Positions 1-7,447 are shown, counted from the stretch's first letter. The stretch is 39,398 nt of DNA from Actinobacteria bacterium UBA4426 (GCA_002390705.1 DGQA01000026.1:1-39398), one strand, 5' to 3'. Notes: generated by a model from the letters alone, not told the origin. Made by a program: numbers and translations.

Positions 1-202
1 CGGTACTACGCATCACCCGGTTCGAGCCGAGAACGCTGACGGCGACCCATACGCCATTGCCGTAGTCGACGGAGACCCACGCATTTGCTTCCGCGGCGGC
101 GACTGCGGACCACGAGGTGCCATCTGCCGCTGCCGGAGCGGCATTACCACCCACAAGGAAAAGAACAGCGCACAAACAAAAAAAAGGAATACGAAAAGCC
201 AT
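1..202 (-). CDS. Secreted protein with WVAV-type repeat, N-terminal part only
   Basis: An open frame on the minus strand begins with ATG at 202 and leaves the window at position 1, giving 67 residues. Residues 1-26 form a convincing signal peptide: MAFR, then a hydrophobic stretch (5-18), then an AAA cleavage site before Asp27. The mature part reads TSWSAVAAAEANAWVSVDYG followed by GNGVWVAVSVLGSNRVMRST. This Trp/Gly/Asn-rich pattern (Y-G-N-G-x-(W/F)-V-A-V, then G-x-N-R-V-M) resembles secreted repeat proteins of environmental actinobacteria that look like BNR/beta-propeller blades; that is recognition from memory, not a search. Upstream on the minus strand there is a GATAAT/TAATCT -10-like sequence at about 212-220. 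The function is unknown and the rest of the gene lies outside the window. Confidence 0.7.
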   Translation of the reverse strand, partial: MAFRIPFFCLCAVLFLVGGNAAPAAADGTSWSAVAAAEANAWVSVDYGNGVWVAVSVLGSNRVMRST

Positions 203-329
203 CAGAAAAAAAGATTATCAGACACAAAGTGGACTTATGCCTAAGCGCTATTATTTGCCGTGTTAAGTTGGCAACGCATGACGAATTGGAAATATATGGA
301 TTTAATAGTGGGTTGTTTCTCAAAACAGT

Positions 330-361
330 AGGCGCACCTGATCGCCACGCGCGATGCGCCT
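330..361. other. Imperfect hairpin in gene-poor spacer
   Basis: AGGCGC (330-335) pairs with GCGCCT (356-361). Inside, ATCGC (341-345) pairs with GCGAT (351-355) around a CACGC loop, leaving a 5-nt bulge at 336-340. No T-run follows on the plus strand. On the minus strand the hairpin is followed by ACTGTTTTGAG, which is too weak to call a terminator. The rest of the 203-579 spacer holds no gene I can support; it is A/T-rich near 170-300. Confidence 0.35.
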
Positions 362-528
362 ATACGAGGAGTAGCGCACACTCCGTCTCAAACAGGCCCG
401 CCCAATTGTGAGAAGACGCAAAAGAGTCTCACCTTTTGCATGTTTCTACGTTGGCAAATCAACTAATAGGTTTTGGATACATGTCGAGTATTTGCCCGCG
501 GAAACACCCCTGCAAAACAGTATGAGGT

Positions 529-555
529 GTGTCCACAAACCAAATCTGTGGATAA
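529..555. promoter_or_regulatory. Two DnaA-box-like sites in opposite orientation
   Basis: GTGTCCACA at 529-537 differs at one base from the actinobacterial DnaA box TTGTCCACA. TGTGGATAA at 547-555 is the exact complement of the classical box TTATCCACA. The two sites face each other across nine bases, just downstream of the tRNA-Leu 3' end. No dnaA, dnaN or AT-rich unwinding region is visible, so this is unlikely to be oriC. It could be an isolated DnaA-binding site or chance. Confidence 0.35.
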
Positions 556-579
556 GTACCCCCTTTTTATAGAGGGGAG

Positions 580-664
580 TGTCCGAGGGGGGACTTGAAC
601 CCCCATGCCCTTTTGGGGCACTAGCACCTCAAGCTAGCGCGTCTACCTATTCCGCCACCCGGAC
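580..664 (-). tRNA. tRNA-Leu (anticodon GAG)
   Basis: The minus strand folds into a complete class II tRNA of 85 nt. The acceptor stem is GTCCGGG with CTCGGAC and discriminator A. The anticodon stem CTAGC/GCTAG encloses the loop TTGAGGT, so the anticodon is GAG (plus-strand bases 628-630), reading CUU/CUC leucine codons. The long variable arm has a TGCCC/GGGCA stem, and the T arm is GGGGG-TTCAAGT-CCCCC. The terminal CCA is not encoded, because the discriminator is followed by CTC on the minus strand. It would therefore need CCA-adding enzyme. No duplicated 3' end that would mark an integrated element is visible within the window. Confidence 0.97.
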
Positions 665-691
665 TGGGTGCCGCTTGCGCGGCGGATAACA

Positions 692-697
692 ACTATA
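692..697 (-). promoter_or_regulatory. -10 element for tRNA-Leu
   Basis: On the minus strand TATAGT lies 28 nt upstream of the mature tRNA 5' end. A start point about 7 nt downstream would give a short leader that includes the GC-rich hairpin CCGC...GCGG near 671-685. No good -35 hexamer is seen at 16-18 nt spacing. Confidence 0.4.
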
Positions 698-801
698 CCT
701 AGGCCCCCGAGCCAAGCTGACTCCGGAGTGAAACGTGAGGAACTAATCTTCACGCATAGAGCACTTGGGTTAAGGCTGATGCCAGGCGGTGATCCAGATG
801 G

Positions 802-807
802 CATGAT
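802..807 (+). promoter_or_regulatory. Candidate leaderless -10 for the M20 peptidase gene
   Basis: CATGAT is separated by six bases from the ATG at 814, the same layout as many genes in this window, although the first base is not T. It lies inside the palindrome CATGATCATG (802-811). Confidence 0.3.
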
Positions 808-813
808 CATGGC

Positions 814-2154
814 ATGACGCAGGAGTACACACTAAGTGAACAGGCACGGTTAGCGCTTGAGACTGACGTGGTAACCCTTACCCAAGAATTAATTCGCATC
901 GACTCCAGTAACTGGGGTGACTCGCCCGAGACGGTGGGTGAGGCAGAAGTAGCCGACTATTGCGCGCAAAGATTGCGCGAGGTGGGGTATGACCCCGAGG
1001 TGTATGTGACAACCGCTGATACCCGCAGAGGTGTTCACTTGCGGATTCCCGGAACTGATCCGAGCGCCGACGCTCTGGTAGTCCACGGGCATCTTGATGT
1101 TGTTCCCGCAATAGCCTCAGATTGGACCCACCCGCCCTTTGGAGCAGAAATCCATGACGGCTTCATTTGGGGGCGTGGTGCGGTAGATATGAAAAACATG
1201 GACGCCATGATTTTGGCCGTAATGCGTCATTGGGCACGGATGGGAATCCGACCCAGGCGAGATGTGATCATCGCATTTTTCCCCGATGAGGAAGCCGGCA
1301 TGCAGCATGGGTCCGCGTGGGTCGTGGACCATCGTCCCGGACTTTTTGAAGGAGCCACCGAGGCCATTGGCGAGGTAGGAGGATTCTCAATCTCCGTACG
1401 CGATGATCTGCGCTTATATCCAATTCAGACCGCAGAAAAGGGAATCCGTTGGCTGCGACTTCGTGCGGCAGCCCGCGCTGGACACGGATCCATGATTCAC
1501 ACTGACAATGCAGTTACCGAACTGGCTCGAGCAGTGACGAGAATCGGTGACCACCAATGGCCGGTTCGTCGAACTCGTACCGTCGATGCATTTCTCGCCG
1601 AACTCAGTGACGCCTATGGTGTCGAGATTGACGGAACCAACACGGAAGAATTAGTGTCAAAAATTGGCACATTGGGATTACTCGTGGGTGCCACGCTGCA
1701 AAACACGGCAAATCCCTCGATGTTTAATGCCGGCTACAAGGTGAACGTGATCCCCTCGGAGGCCACGGCTCACATTGACGGACGGGTACTGCCCGGCTTT
1801 GAAGCCGAATTCGACCAGACGATCCGTGAACTTGTCGGTGAGCGAATCAACGTTGAAGCTGTGAGCAGTGATATTGCAATTGAGTCAACATTTGAGACGG
1901 CAACATTTGACCTGATGGCAAGCGTGTTACACCAAGAAGACTCCGGTGCGCGCGCTGTCCCGTACATGATCTCCGGGGGAACGGACGCGAAAGCACTCAG
2001 CAGACTGGAGATCGACTGCTACGGATTTTCACCGTTACGCATGCCACCAGACCTGGACTACTGGCGTCTATTCCACGGAGTGGACGAACGGGTGCCAATT
2101 GAAGGATTGCACTTCGGTGTGCGAGCCCTTGATCGCTTCTTGCGAGCGGTCTAA
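814..2154 (+). CDS. M20/M25/M40 family metallopeptidase (DapE/ArgE-like)
   Basis: The 446-residue protein is a di-zinc M20 amidohydrolase that cleaves dipeptides or N-acyl amino acids; the substrate cannot be read from sequence. Metal-site motifs are clear: HGHLDVVP at 91-98, GRGAVDMK at 120-127 with the bridging Asp, and PDEEAG at 157-162 with the catalytic Glu pair. A glycine-rich GGTDAK motif near the C-terminus matches the family. It has no signal peptide and should be cytosolic. It ends exactly one base before the stop of the convergent DUF5703 gene. The pairing of an M20 peptidase with a DUF5703 gene is, from memory, conserved in Streptomyces and mycobacteria. The start has no Shine-Dalgarno (SD) sequence. 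Confidence 0.93.
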   Translation: MTQEYTLSEQARLALETDVVTLTQELIRIDSSNWGDSPETVGEAEVADYCAQRLREVGYDPEVYVTTADTRRGVHLRIPGTDPSADALVVHGHLDVVPAIASDWTHPPFGAEIHDGFIWGRGAVDMKNMDAMILAVMRHWARMGIRPRRDVIIAFFPDEEAGMQHGSAWVVDHRPGLFEGATEAIGEVGGFSISVRDDLRLYPIQTAEKGIRWLRLRAAARAGHGSMIHTDNAVTELARAVTRIGDHQWPVRRTRTVDAFLAELSDAYGVEIDGTNTEELVSKIGTLGLLVGATLQNTANPSMFNAGYKVNVIPSEATAHIDGRVLPGFEAEFDQTIRELVGERINVEAVSSDIAIESTFETATFDLMASVLHQEDSGARAVPYMISGGTDAKALSRLEIDCYGFSPLRMPPDLDYWRLFHGVDERVPIEGLHFGVRALDRFLRAV

Positions 2155-2352
2155 CTACATGGCCTTTTCAACCCGATACACCTTTCGACGCAACCGGACC
2201 TTTTTCCGACCATCACGATAAATCTTGGTGCGGTCAAGTTCCCAACGACCACGATCAGCTCTCAGGGTCAGAAACTGTCTCGTTTCCTCACGATCGCTAT
2301 CGCGCGAAAAGAAAATTTCCCGAAACTCCCACGTCGGCTCGACACGCGTCAT
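2155..2352 (-). CDS. DUF5703 family small basic protein
   Basis: This protein of 65 residues matches the actinobacterial DUF5703 pattern I remember: an N-terminal (E/W)EFREIFFSR strand, then a central GRWELDRTKIYRDG segment, then a highly basic tail with RKKVRLRRKVYR. Its function is unknown. The Trp-Glu-Leu-Asp core and the Arg/Lys-rich end suggest a nucleic-acid or protein-binding module, but that is only inference. It starts 18 nt after the end of the aldo/keto reductase gene and is probably cotranscribed with it. It is tail to tail with the M20 peptidase gene, with no spacer. Confidence 0.8.
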   Translation of the reverse strand: MTRVEPTWEFREIFFSRDSDREETRQFLTLRADRGRWELDRTKIYRDGRKKVRLRRKVYRVEKAM

Positions 2353-2370
2353 TGATGTTTCACCCGGACA

Positions 2371-3354
2371 TCACCTGCGCTGCGCCCAGCCAGATTCGGG
2401 GTATCCCATATGCGGGTCAGAGATATCGTTGAGTGCGGCCGTGATCTCGTCCGGCAACACGAGCTCTTCAGAACCAAGCGCCAAAAGTAATTGGGCATTG
2501 GTCCGGGCGCCTAGAATGGGGGCAATTACGCCCGGGCGGTCTCGCAGCCAAGCGAGTGCAACTTCCGCGGGACTAGCATCCAGTCCTTGCGCGGCCGTAG
2601 CAAGTGCATCGACAATTCTTTTTGCTCGCTCATCCGAATACAGATTGACAAAGGCACTCGTGTCTGCGCTGGCACCACGGGAGTCAATCGGGATTGAGTG
2701 CCGGTACTTACCCGTGAGCACGCCTCTACCGAGTGGCGACCACGGGAGAATGCCAATGCCAAGGGATTTGGCAGAAGGGACAATCTCACGTTCAACACCA
2801 CGCTCCAGCAGTGAGTACTCCATCTGCGTAGTGATCAAGGGCGTAGACCCCGGCTTAAGCTGTTGCATCGTGCAGGCGCGCGCGCTTTGCCATCCGGAGT
2901 AATTAGATATCCCAGCGTAGCGCACCTTGCCTGAGGAAATCGCCGAATCAATCGCCGAAAGGGTCTCTTCTATAGGCGTGTAAGAATCCCAAGCGTGCAT
3001 TTGCCATAAATCAATGTGATCGACATCGAGCCGTTTCAGACTGCGATCAAGGGCGTCGAGTAGATGCCCACGGCTCGCACTGAATCTGCGCTCGGTATTG
3101 GGCAACGAGACCGCCTTTGTGGCCACCACAACGGAATCTCGACAATCAAATTCTTGAATAAGGGTGCCCAGCAATTCCTCGCTGACACCCTCGGAGTACA
3201 CATCGGCGGTGTCGATTAATGTGCCACCGGCGTCAAGAAACGCAGCAAGTTGATCACGGGCCTCATATTCATCTGTTGTCCGGCCCCAGGTCATGGTTCC
3301 AAGCGCTAATCGCCCCACCCGAATACCGGAATTGCCCAGAGGTCTTTGCTGCAT
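2371..3354 (-). CDS. Aldo/keto reductase
   Basis: A 327-residue NAD(P)H-dependent oxidoreductase of the TIM-barrel AKR superfamily, close to the general-stress (YghZ/Kv-beta-like) branch. The catalytic tetrad is visible: Asp48 and Tyr53 in DTADVYSEG, Lys80 in VVATKAV, and His120 in LWQMHAWD. The C-terminal cofactor region has PILGARTNAQL. The physiological aldehyde or ketone is unknown. The start is supported by N-terminal family similarity (QQRPLGNSGIRVGRLALGTM) and by TACGGT six bases upstream of the ATG with no SD, suggesting a leaderless transcript. It is divergent from the LLM oxidoreductase gene. Confidence 0.93.
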   Translation of the reverse strand: MQQRPLGNSGIRVGRLALGTMTWGRTTDEYEARDQLAAFLDAGGTLIDTADVYSEGVSEELLGTLIQEFDCRDSVVVATKAVSLPNTERRFSASRGHLLDALDRSLKRLDVDHIDLWQMHAWDSYTPIEETLSAIDSAISSGKVRYAGISNYSGWQSARACTMQQLKPGSTPLITTQMEYSLLERGVEREIVPSAKSLGIGILPWSPLGRGVLTGKYRHSIPIDSRGASADTSAFVNLYSDERAKRIVDALATAAQGLDASPAEVALAWLRDRPGVIAPILGARTNAQLLLALGSEELVLPDEITAALNDISDPHMGYPESGWAQRR

Positions 3355-3360
3355 GTGTCA

Positions 3361-3366
3361 ACCGTA
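3361..3366 (-). promoter_or_regulatory. Leaderless -10 for the aldo/keto reductase gene
   Basis: On the minus strand TACGGT is followed by TGACAC and then the ATG at 3354, a TANNNT-N6-ATG layout. Confidence 0.5.
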
Positions 3367-3401
3367 GCCCTATGCGGAATGAAAGTTGGGATTGTAGGCC
3401 G

Positions 3402-3407
3402 TAGGCT
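3402..3407 (+). promoter_or_regulatory. Leaderless -10 for the LLM oxidoreductase gene
   Basis: TAGGCT, then GACACC, then ATG at 3414. The same TAGGCT-N6-RTG arrangement precedes mshC, pup and the helicase gene. Confidence 0.55.
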
Positions 3408-3413
3408 GACACC

Positions 3414-4484
3414 ATGGAACTATCAGTAAACCTTGGCTATTGGGGTGCAGGAAACGATGCGGACAATCTGGAAGTGGCCAGGGAAGCCGATCGGCTCGGC
3501 TATTCCTGCGTGTGGGCCGCTGAAGCCTACGGTTCAGATGCCGCCACCGTCCTCACGTGGATTGCTGCCCAAACACAACACATTGATGTGGGTAGCGCAA
3601 TCTTCCAGATCCCCGGTCGGACCCCGGCGAACACAGCAATGACAGCGGCTACTTTGGACACCCTCTCTGCAGGGCGGTTCAGACTCGGTCTAGGAGTTTC
3701 TGGCCCGCAGGTTTCTGAAGGATGGCACGGAGTGCGATTCACTAAGCCGTTGCAACGAACTCGTGAATACGTAGACGTAGTACGAATGGCTCTGTCTCGA
3801 ACGCGTGTGCAATATGACGGCGAATTTTTTACATTGCCTTTGCCCGATGGGCCGGGGAAGGCGCTCACGTTGACGGTCCATCCGGTACGAGAAAATATTC
3901 CCATCTACTTAGCATCCATTGGGCCCAAGAATCTGGAACTCACCGGCGAAATAGCAGACGGGTGGCTCGCCATTTTCTTTTCGCCAGAGCAGGCGGCTGA
4001 GCTGATGAAGCCGTTGATTGCTGGCCGTGAGAAGGTCGGCAAAACTATGGAGGGGTTCGATGTCGTGCCCGCGGTACCTGTTGTCCCCGGTAATGATGTT
4101 GAGGAATGTGCGAATTTGGTGCGCCCGTATTCAGCGCTGTACATCGGCGGAATGGGGTCGCGTGATAAAAACTTCTACAATCAGCTTGCAACCCGCATGG
4201 GATATGAGGATGCAGCCATTGAGATTCAGGAAAGATTCATGGCTAAGGATTATGCGGGCGCTGCTGCAGCCGTTCCAATGGAATTCATCGATGCCACTTC
4301 ATTGATTGGCCCGCCGGAAAGGATCGCAAAGCGCCTGCCTGCCTATGCTGAAGCAGGCGTCACCAATTTGAGTGTGGCTTCATTTGCCGGGTCCCTAAAG
4401 GAGCGAGTAGGAACACTTCATGTCATGAAAGAGGCGTATAAAAGTTCCGGCCTAGGGGATCTGGACGCGAACCTGTCCGGATAG
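3414..4484 (+). CDS. LLM-class F420-dependent oxidoreductase
   Basis: The 356-residue protein has the luciferase-like monooxygenase TIM-barrel pattern: an N-terminal strand with LGYWGAGNDADN, then SCVWAAEAYGSDA, LDTLSAGRFRLGLGVSGPQVSEGW around residues 80-105, and PIYLASIGPKNLELTGEIADGW around 162-185. The family uses reduced coenzyme F420 (sometimes FMN) to reduce or oxidise small organics. The closest type I recall is the Rv3520c-like group; the substrate is unknown. It implies that the organism makes or imports F420, but no F420 biosynthesis gene is in the window. It ends 5 nt before uppP, so the two are probably cotranscribed. Confidence 0.88.
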   Translation: MELSVNLGYWGAGNDADNLEVAREADRLGYSCVWAAEAYGSDAATVLTWIAAQTQHIDVGSAIFQIPGRTPANTAMTAATLDTLSAGRFRLGLGVSGPQVSEGWHGVRFTKPLQRTREYVDVVRMALSRTRVQYDGEFFTLPLPDGPGKALTLTVHPVRENIPIYLASIGPKNLELTGEIADGWLAIFFSPEQAAELMKPLIAGREKVGKTMEGFDVVPAVPVVPGNDVEECANLVRPYSALYIGGMGSRDKNFYNQLATRMGYEDAAIEIQERFMAKDYAGAAAAVPMEFIDATSLIGPPERIAKRLPAYAEAGVTNLSVASFAGSLKERVGTLHVMKEAYKSSGLGDLDANLSG

Positions 4485-4489
4485 TTGAC

Positions 4490-5308
4490 ATGTCCTGGTA
4501 TGAAGCGATCATCCTTGGAATACTGCAGGGAATAACCGAATTCCTGCCAATTTCCTCATCGGCGCATCTCTTTATTGTTAGTCAATTTTTCGGTTGGACC
4601 GATCCTGGTGCGGCGTTCACGGCGGTAAGCCAAATCGGTACCGAACTCGCTGTGATCGTGTATTTCTGGCGTGACATCACGCGAATAGTGTCCACGTGGT
4701 CGCGGTCACTGCGAAATCCTGTACTGCGCAAAGAGCTTGATGCCCGGATGGGTTGGTATGTCATCGTGGGAACAATCCCGGTCGCCGCTCTTGGCTTCCT
4801 GCTCGCCGACCAAATCGAAACGACGGCCCGCAACCTTTATCTCGTCGCCTCCACCCTAATATTTTTTGGAGTCCTGCTCGGAATCGCGGACCGTTATGGA
4901 CGCAAGATTAAGTCAATCGAAAAGTTGAAACTCCCCGATGCGGTAGCTTTTGGGCTAGGCCAAGCATTGGCATTGATTCCGGGAGTGTCTCGGTCCGGAG
5001 CCACGATCACCACCGGGCTGGCACTTGGTTTTAACCGGGTTGCGGCGACAAGATACGCATTCCTGCTTGCGATTCCCGCAGTTTTAGGCTCAGGATTTTA
5101 TGAAGCGACGAAGATTTCTGACCAGCAAAACGTGGCATGGGGCCAAACGATTCTGGCCACAGTCATTGCATTTTTTGTTGGGTTAGTCGTAATTTCTTGG
5201 TTGCTCCGTTGGCTTACCACTCGGACCTACACGCCGTTCGTAATTTACCGGGTGGGGCTCGGAATCGTGGTGCTGCTGCTATTGGCAACTGGGGTTCTGT
5301 CTCCTTAG
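4490..5308 (+). CDS. uppP: Undecaprenyl-diphosphate phosphatase UppP/BacA
   Basis: An integral membrane phosphatase (272 residues) that dephosphorylates undecaprenyl diphosphate, recycling the lipid carrier for peptidoglycan and other surface polymers. Both signature motifs are intact: QGITEFLPISSSAHL at 13-27, with the Glu/Gln-rich catalytic segment, and PGVSRSG at 164-170, with the catalytic Arg. Several hydrophobic spans follow. The gene begins 5 nt after the LLM gene. UppP upstream of the phosphatase-DUF3090-mshC genes is, from memory, the order in M. tuberculosis (Rv2136c onward). Confidence 0.97.
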   Translation: MSWYEAIILGILQGITEFLPISSSAHLFIVSQFFGWTDPGAAFTAVSQIGTELAVIVYFWRDITRIVSTWSRSLRNPVLRKELDARMGWYVIVGTIPVAALGFLLADQIETTARNLYLVASTLIFFGVLLGIADRYGRKIKSIEKLKLPDAVAFGLGQALALIPGVSRSGATITTGLALGFNRVAATRYAFLLAIPAVLGSGFYEATKISDQQNVAWGQTILATVIAFFVGLVVISWLLRWLTTRTYTPFVIYRVGLGIVVLLLLATGVLSP

Positions 5309-5327
5309 GTGCACAGGCGATGACCCA

Positions 5328-5355
5328 GGGGCACGGTCCAGTCAGGTTCTGCCCC
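5328..5355. other. GC-rich stem-loop after uppP
   Basis: GGGGCA (5328-5333) pairs with TGCCCC (5350-5355) around a 16-nt loop. No T-run follows, so it is not a canonical intrinsic terminator. It may attenuate or simply be chance. The remaining spacer up to 5401 holds no gene. Confidence 0.25.
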
Positions 5356-5401
5356 ACGCGAACACCCACACAATGGGGGGCGCGCCGTGGTCTGCCACCA
5401 C

Positions 5402-5407
5402 TACGTT
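5402..5407 (+). promoter_or_regulatory. Leaderless -10 for the histidine phosphatase gene
   Basis: TACGTT, then six bases (which include an alternative in-frame ATG at 5408), then ATG at 5414. The layout favours 5414 as the start. Confidence 0.45.
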
Positions 5408-5413
5408 ATGGAC

Positions 5414-6109
5414 ATGGCTACCGTGCTGCTGGTCCGACATGGACGCACAGAGGCAAACGAAAAAGGTATCTTGGCGGGCACGGCTCCGGGAATCAAGTTG
5501 GACAGCCGTGGGGTGGAACAGGCTGTGGCACTTGCCGAGCAGTTATCCGGGCTAGAGGTCTCCGCCCTGATTTCCTCGCCCCTCGAGCGGACCATGCAGA
5601 CGGCGCAGAGCCTCGCTACGACCTTGGTGGGCACCTCAGGTGGCCCACTGGAAGTATCCACTGAGTCGGCGCTTGCAGAATGTGAATATGGCGACTGGAC
5701 GGGTCGCAGTTTAAGCGAGCTCGCCCAGGAAGACTTGTGGCGGTCCGTACAAGACCACCCGGCATCTGTTGTTTTTCCGGGGGCAAATGGTGAGGCGATG
5801 TCGAGCATGCAGTACCGAGCTGTGAAAGCTATTCGCCGGTGGAACGATATTTTGGGTCCCGATGCGGTCTACATTGCTGTCTCCCACGGCGACGTGATCA
5901 AGGCAATTCTCGCAGATGCCTTGGGTATGCATCTTGACCTATTTCAACGAATCGGCGCTGACCCGTGCTCGGTCAGCGTGGTGAGTTACACCGCTACCAG
6001 GCCGTTTGTTTTGAGCTCAAATGGAGATGGAACACAGGCGCGTAGACATGTAACGGTTGCACATAAGAACAAGGATGAAGCGCCTGTGGGAGGTGGAGCG
6101 GGTGGCTAG
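5414..6109 (+). CDS. Histidine phosphatase, MSMEG_4193 family
   Basis: A 231-residue member of the phosphoglycerate-mutase/histidine phosphatase superfamily. The phospho-accepting site is R8-H9-G10 in VLLVRHGRTEAN; SSPLERTMQTA carries the second Arg, ECEYGDW the acid/base region, and SHGDVIKA the second His. Family members remove phosphate from small molecules or proteins; the actual substrate is unknown. ATG 5414 gives the conserved MATVLLVRHG start and sits six bases after TACGTT; ATG 5408 is possible. It overlaps the next gene by eight bases, so translation is coupled. From memory this family is linked to mshC across actinobacteria. Confidence 0.88.
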   Translation: MATVLLVRHGRTEANEKGILAGTAPGIKLDSRGVEQAVALAEQLSGLEVSALISSPLERTMQTAQSLATTLVGTSGGPLEVSTESALAECEYGDWTGRSLSELAQEDLWRSVQDHPASVVFPGANGEAMSSMQYRAVKAIRRWNDILGPDAVYIAVSHGDVIKAILADALGMHLDLFQRIGADPCSVSVVSYTATRPFVLSSNGDGTQARRHVTVAHKNKDEAPVGGGAGG

Positions 6110-6671
6110 GAGAATCATTGAATACCGCCTTCCCGAACGGTTCATTGTTGGAACGGTGGGAATGCCGGGGGAGCGAACTTTTTATTTACAGGCGAAATCC
6201 GCGGGCTCCCTTTCTGCTGTCGCTTTTGAAAAACAACAGGCGGTTGTATTGGCAGAGCGCATCGATGAGTTGCTCAATGAGGTTCATGTGACCCGCGACC
6301 CCAACGGTGTAGTTCCACAAAAAGCACCCAGTGAATTGGTGGACAATGATCCTCTTGACATGCCGTTGTTTGAAGAGTTCCGGGTTGGGGCGATGGCTCT
6401 GGGCTGGGATGAGGGAAGTTCGTGTGTCGTGATTGAGGCGCACGCGATAGATGAAGAAAGTGAGGAAGTGCCCGAACTCGGTGAGGACGGAGAACAAGGC
6501 CCCGACACAATGAGAGTGTGGCTCAGTGCAGCCTATGCGCGGGCATTTGCCGAACGAACGCGCCGTGTCACCGAATCCGGACGCCCGCCATGCCCATTTT
6601 GTCAACAACCACTCGATCCTGAGGGTCATATTTGTCCGAGAGCCAATGGGTACAAGCGAAGAGACCTCTAA
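6102..6671 (+). CDS. DUF3090 family protein
   Basis: 189 residues matching the actinobacterial DUF3090 pattern: LPERFIVGTVGMPGERTFYLQA at the N-terminus, then an EEFRVGAMALGWD core, then an acidic stretch, then a C-terminal CPFCQQPLDPEGHICPRANGY, a likely zinc ribbon with CxxC and HxC. The function is unknown. The GTG at 6102 is preceded by a strong SD GGGAGG (6088-6093) at good spacing and gives a length typical of the family; a longer frame from 6057 is less likely. It overlaps both neighbours, indicating a tightly coupled operon with the phosphatase and the kinase-fold gene. Confidence 0.88.
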   Translation: MARRIIEYRLPERFIVGTVGMPGERTFYLQAKSAGSLSAVAFEKQQAVVLAERIDELLNEVHVTRDPNGVVPQKAPSELVDNDPLDMPLFEEFRVGAMALGWDEGSSCVVIEAHAIDEESEEVPELGEDGEQGPDTMRVWLSAAYARAFAERTRRVTESGRPPCPFCQQPLDPEGHICPRANGYKRRDL

Positions 6672-7428
6672 CTCAATCGCAAGCGGCTCACTTGAACCAA
6701 TGGGTCAACTGCGGGGTGCGAGCAACGGCTCCTTGCTGTGCAGGGACGATTTAGGGGACCTGTTTGTATACAAGCCCGTATCGGGGGAGAGCCCGCTCTG
6801 GGATTTCACCCGGGACACCTTGTGCCGGCGGGAGGTCGCGGCCGCGAATCTTGATGGGCTCCTTGGCTGGGATTTGGTCCCTCCGACTCGCTGGACTGAG
6901 GAGGGACCCATGGGTCCGGGTATGGTCCAACAGTGGGTTGAGGAAGTAGATGAACTGCGTCCAGTAAACATTTTTGACAGGCATGAAGTTCCGACCGGAT
7001 GGCTCTCGATTTTGCAGGCAATTGATCAAGACGGGAGTGAAGTGACGCTTGCACATGACCCCCGCGAACAACTCGCCCAGATGGCACTTTTTGATGCGGT
7101 GATCAACAATGCCGACCGCAAAGCCGGACACGTGTTGGCAGACAAGAATGGTCGGGTATTCGGCATCGATCACGGCGTATGTTTCCACGAAGAGCCAAAA
7201 TTGCGCACCGTACTGTGGGGGTGGGTGGACACCCCGATTCCGGCGAGGCTGCTAAGTGACCTCATAGCGCTCGGTACGAAACTGGGTAATTACGAGACAC
7301 AAATCGACCCATTTCTGTCAGAACCTGAGTCTGGTGAATTACGAGATCGGATCGCCGAGCTCGTGCACACTGAAGTGTTTCCACGGCCGTCAGCACAATG
7401 GCCGTCAATTCCGTGGCCAGTGTTCTAA
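6646..7428 (+). CDS. SCO1664 family protein, PI3K/HipA-like kinase fold
   Basis: This 260-residue protein resembles the SCO1664 family. It carries kinase-like landmarks: VYKP at 41-44 with a candidate ATP-binding Lys43, NNADRKAGH at 154-162 resembling the catalytic loop of PI3/4-kinase or HipA folds, and GIDHG at 173-177 resembling the metal-binding Asp motif. The same Asn/Asp/His pattern occurs in lipid and protein kinases of this fold, so phosphotransfer is plausible but unproven. I chose ATG 6646; the frame extends upstream to 6526, but that part shows no family similarity. It overlaps the DUF3090 gene by 26 bases. Confidence 0.82.
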   Translation: MGTSEETSNSIASGSLEPMGQLRGASNGSLLCRDDLGDLFVYKPVSGESPLWDFTRDTLCRREVAAANLDGLLGWDLVPPTRWTEEGPMGPGMVQQWVEEVDELRPVNIFDRHEVPTGWLSILQAIDQDGSEVTLAHDPREQLAQMALFDAVINNADRKAGHVLADKNGRVFGIDHGVCFHEEPKLRTVLWGWVDTPIPARLLSDLIALGTKLGNYETQIDPFLSEPESGELRDRIAELVHTEVFPRPSAQWPSIPWPVF

Positions 7429-7447
7429 GCCCGGGCAATTCAACCGA

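Noticed and set aside
85..411. Plus-strand open frame of 108 codons
   Set aside because: It runs antisense to the secreted protein and through non-coding sequence, has Arg/His-rich composition without any family pattern, and no start signal.
529..579. Replication origin
   Set aside because: Only two box-like sites, no AT-rich unwinding region and no dnaA, dnaN, recF or gyr genes nearby.
580..664. Integrated mobile element at tRNA-Leu
   Set aside because: No integrase, no repeat of the tRNA 3' end and no phage or IS genes are present in the window.
2225..2902. Plus-strand open frame of 225 codons
   Set aside because: It lies opposite the DUF5703 and aldo/keto reductase genes, whose products are clearly recognisable; Ser/Arg-rich composition is typical of a shadow frame.
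5328..5355. Intrinsic terminator of uppP
   Set aside because: The stem-loop has a 16-nt loop and no following T-run.
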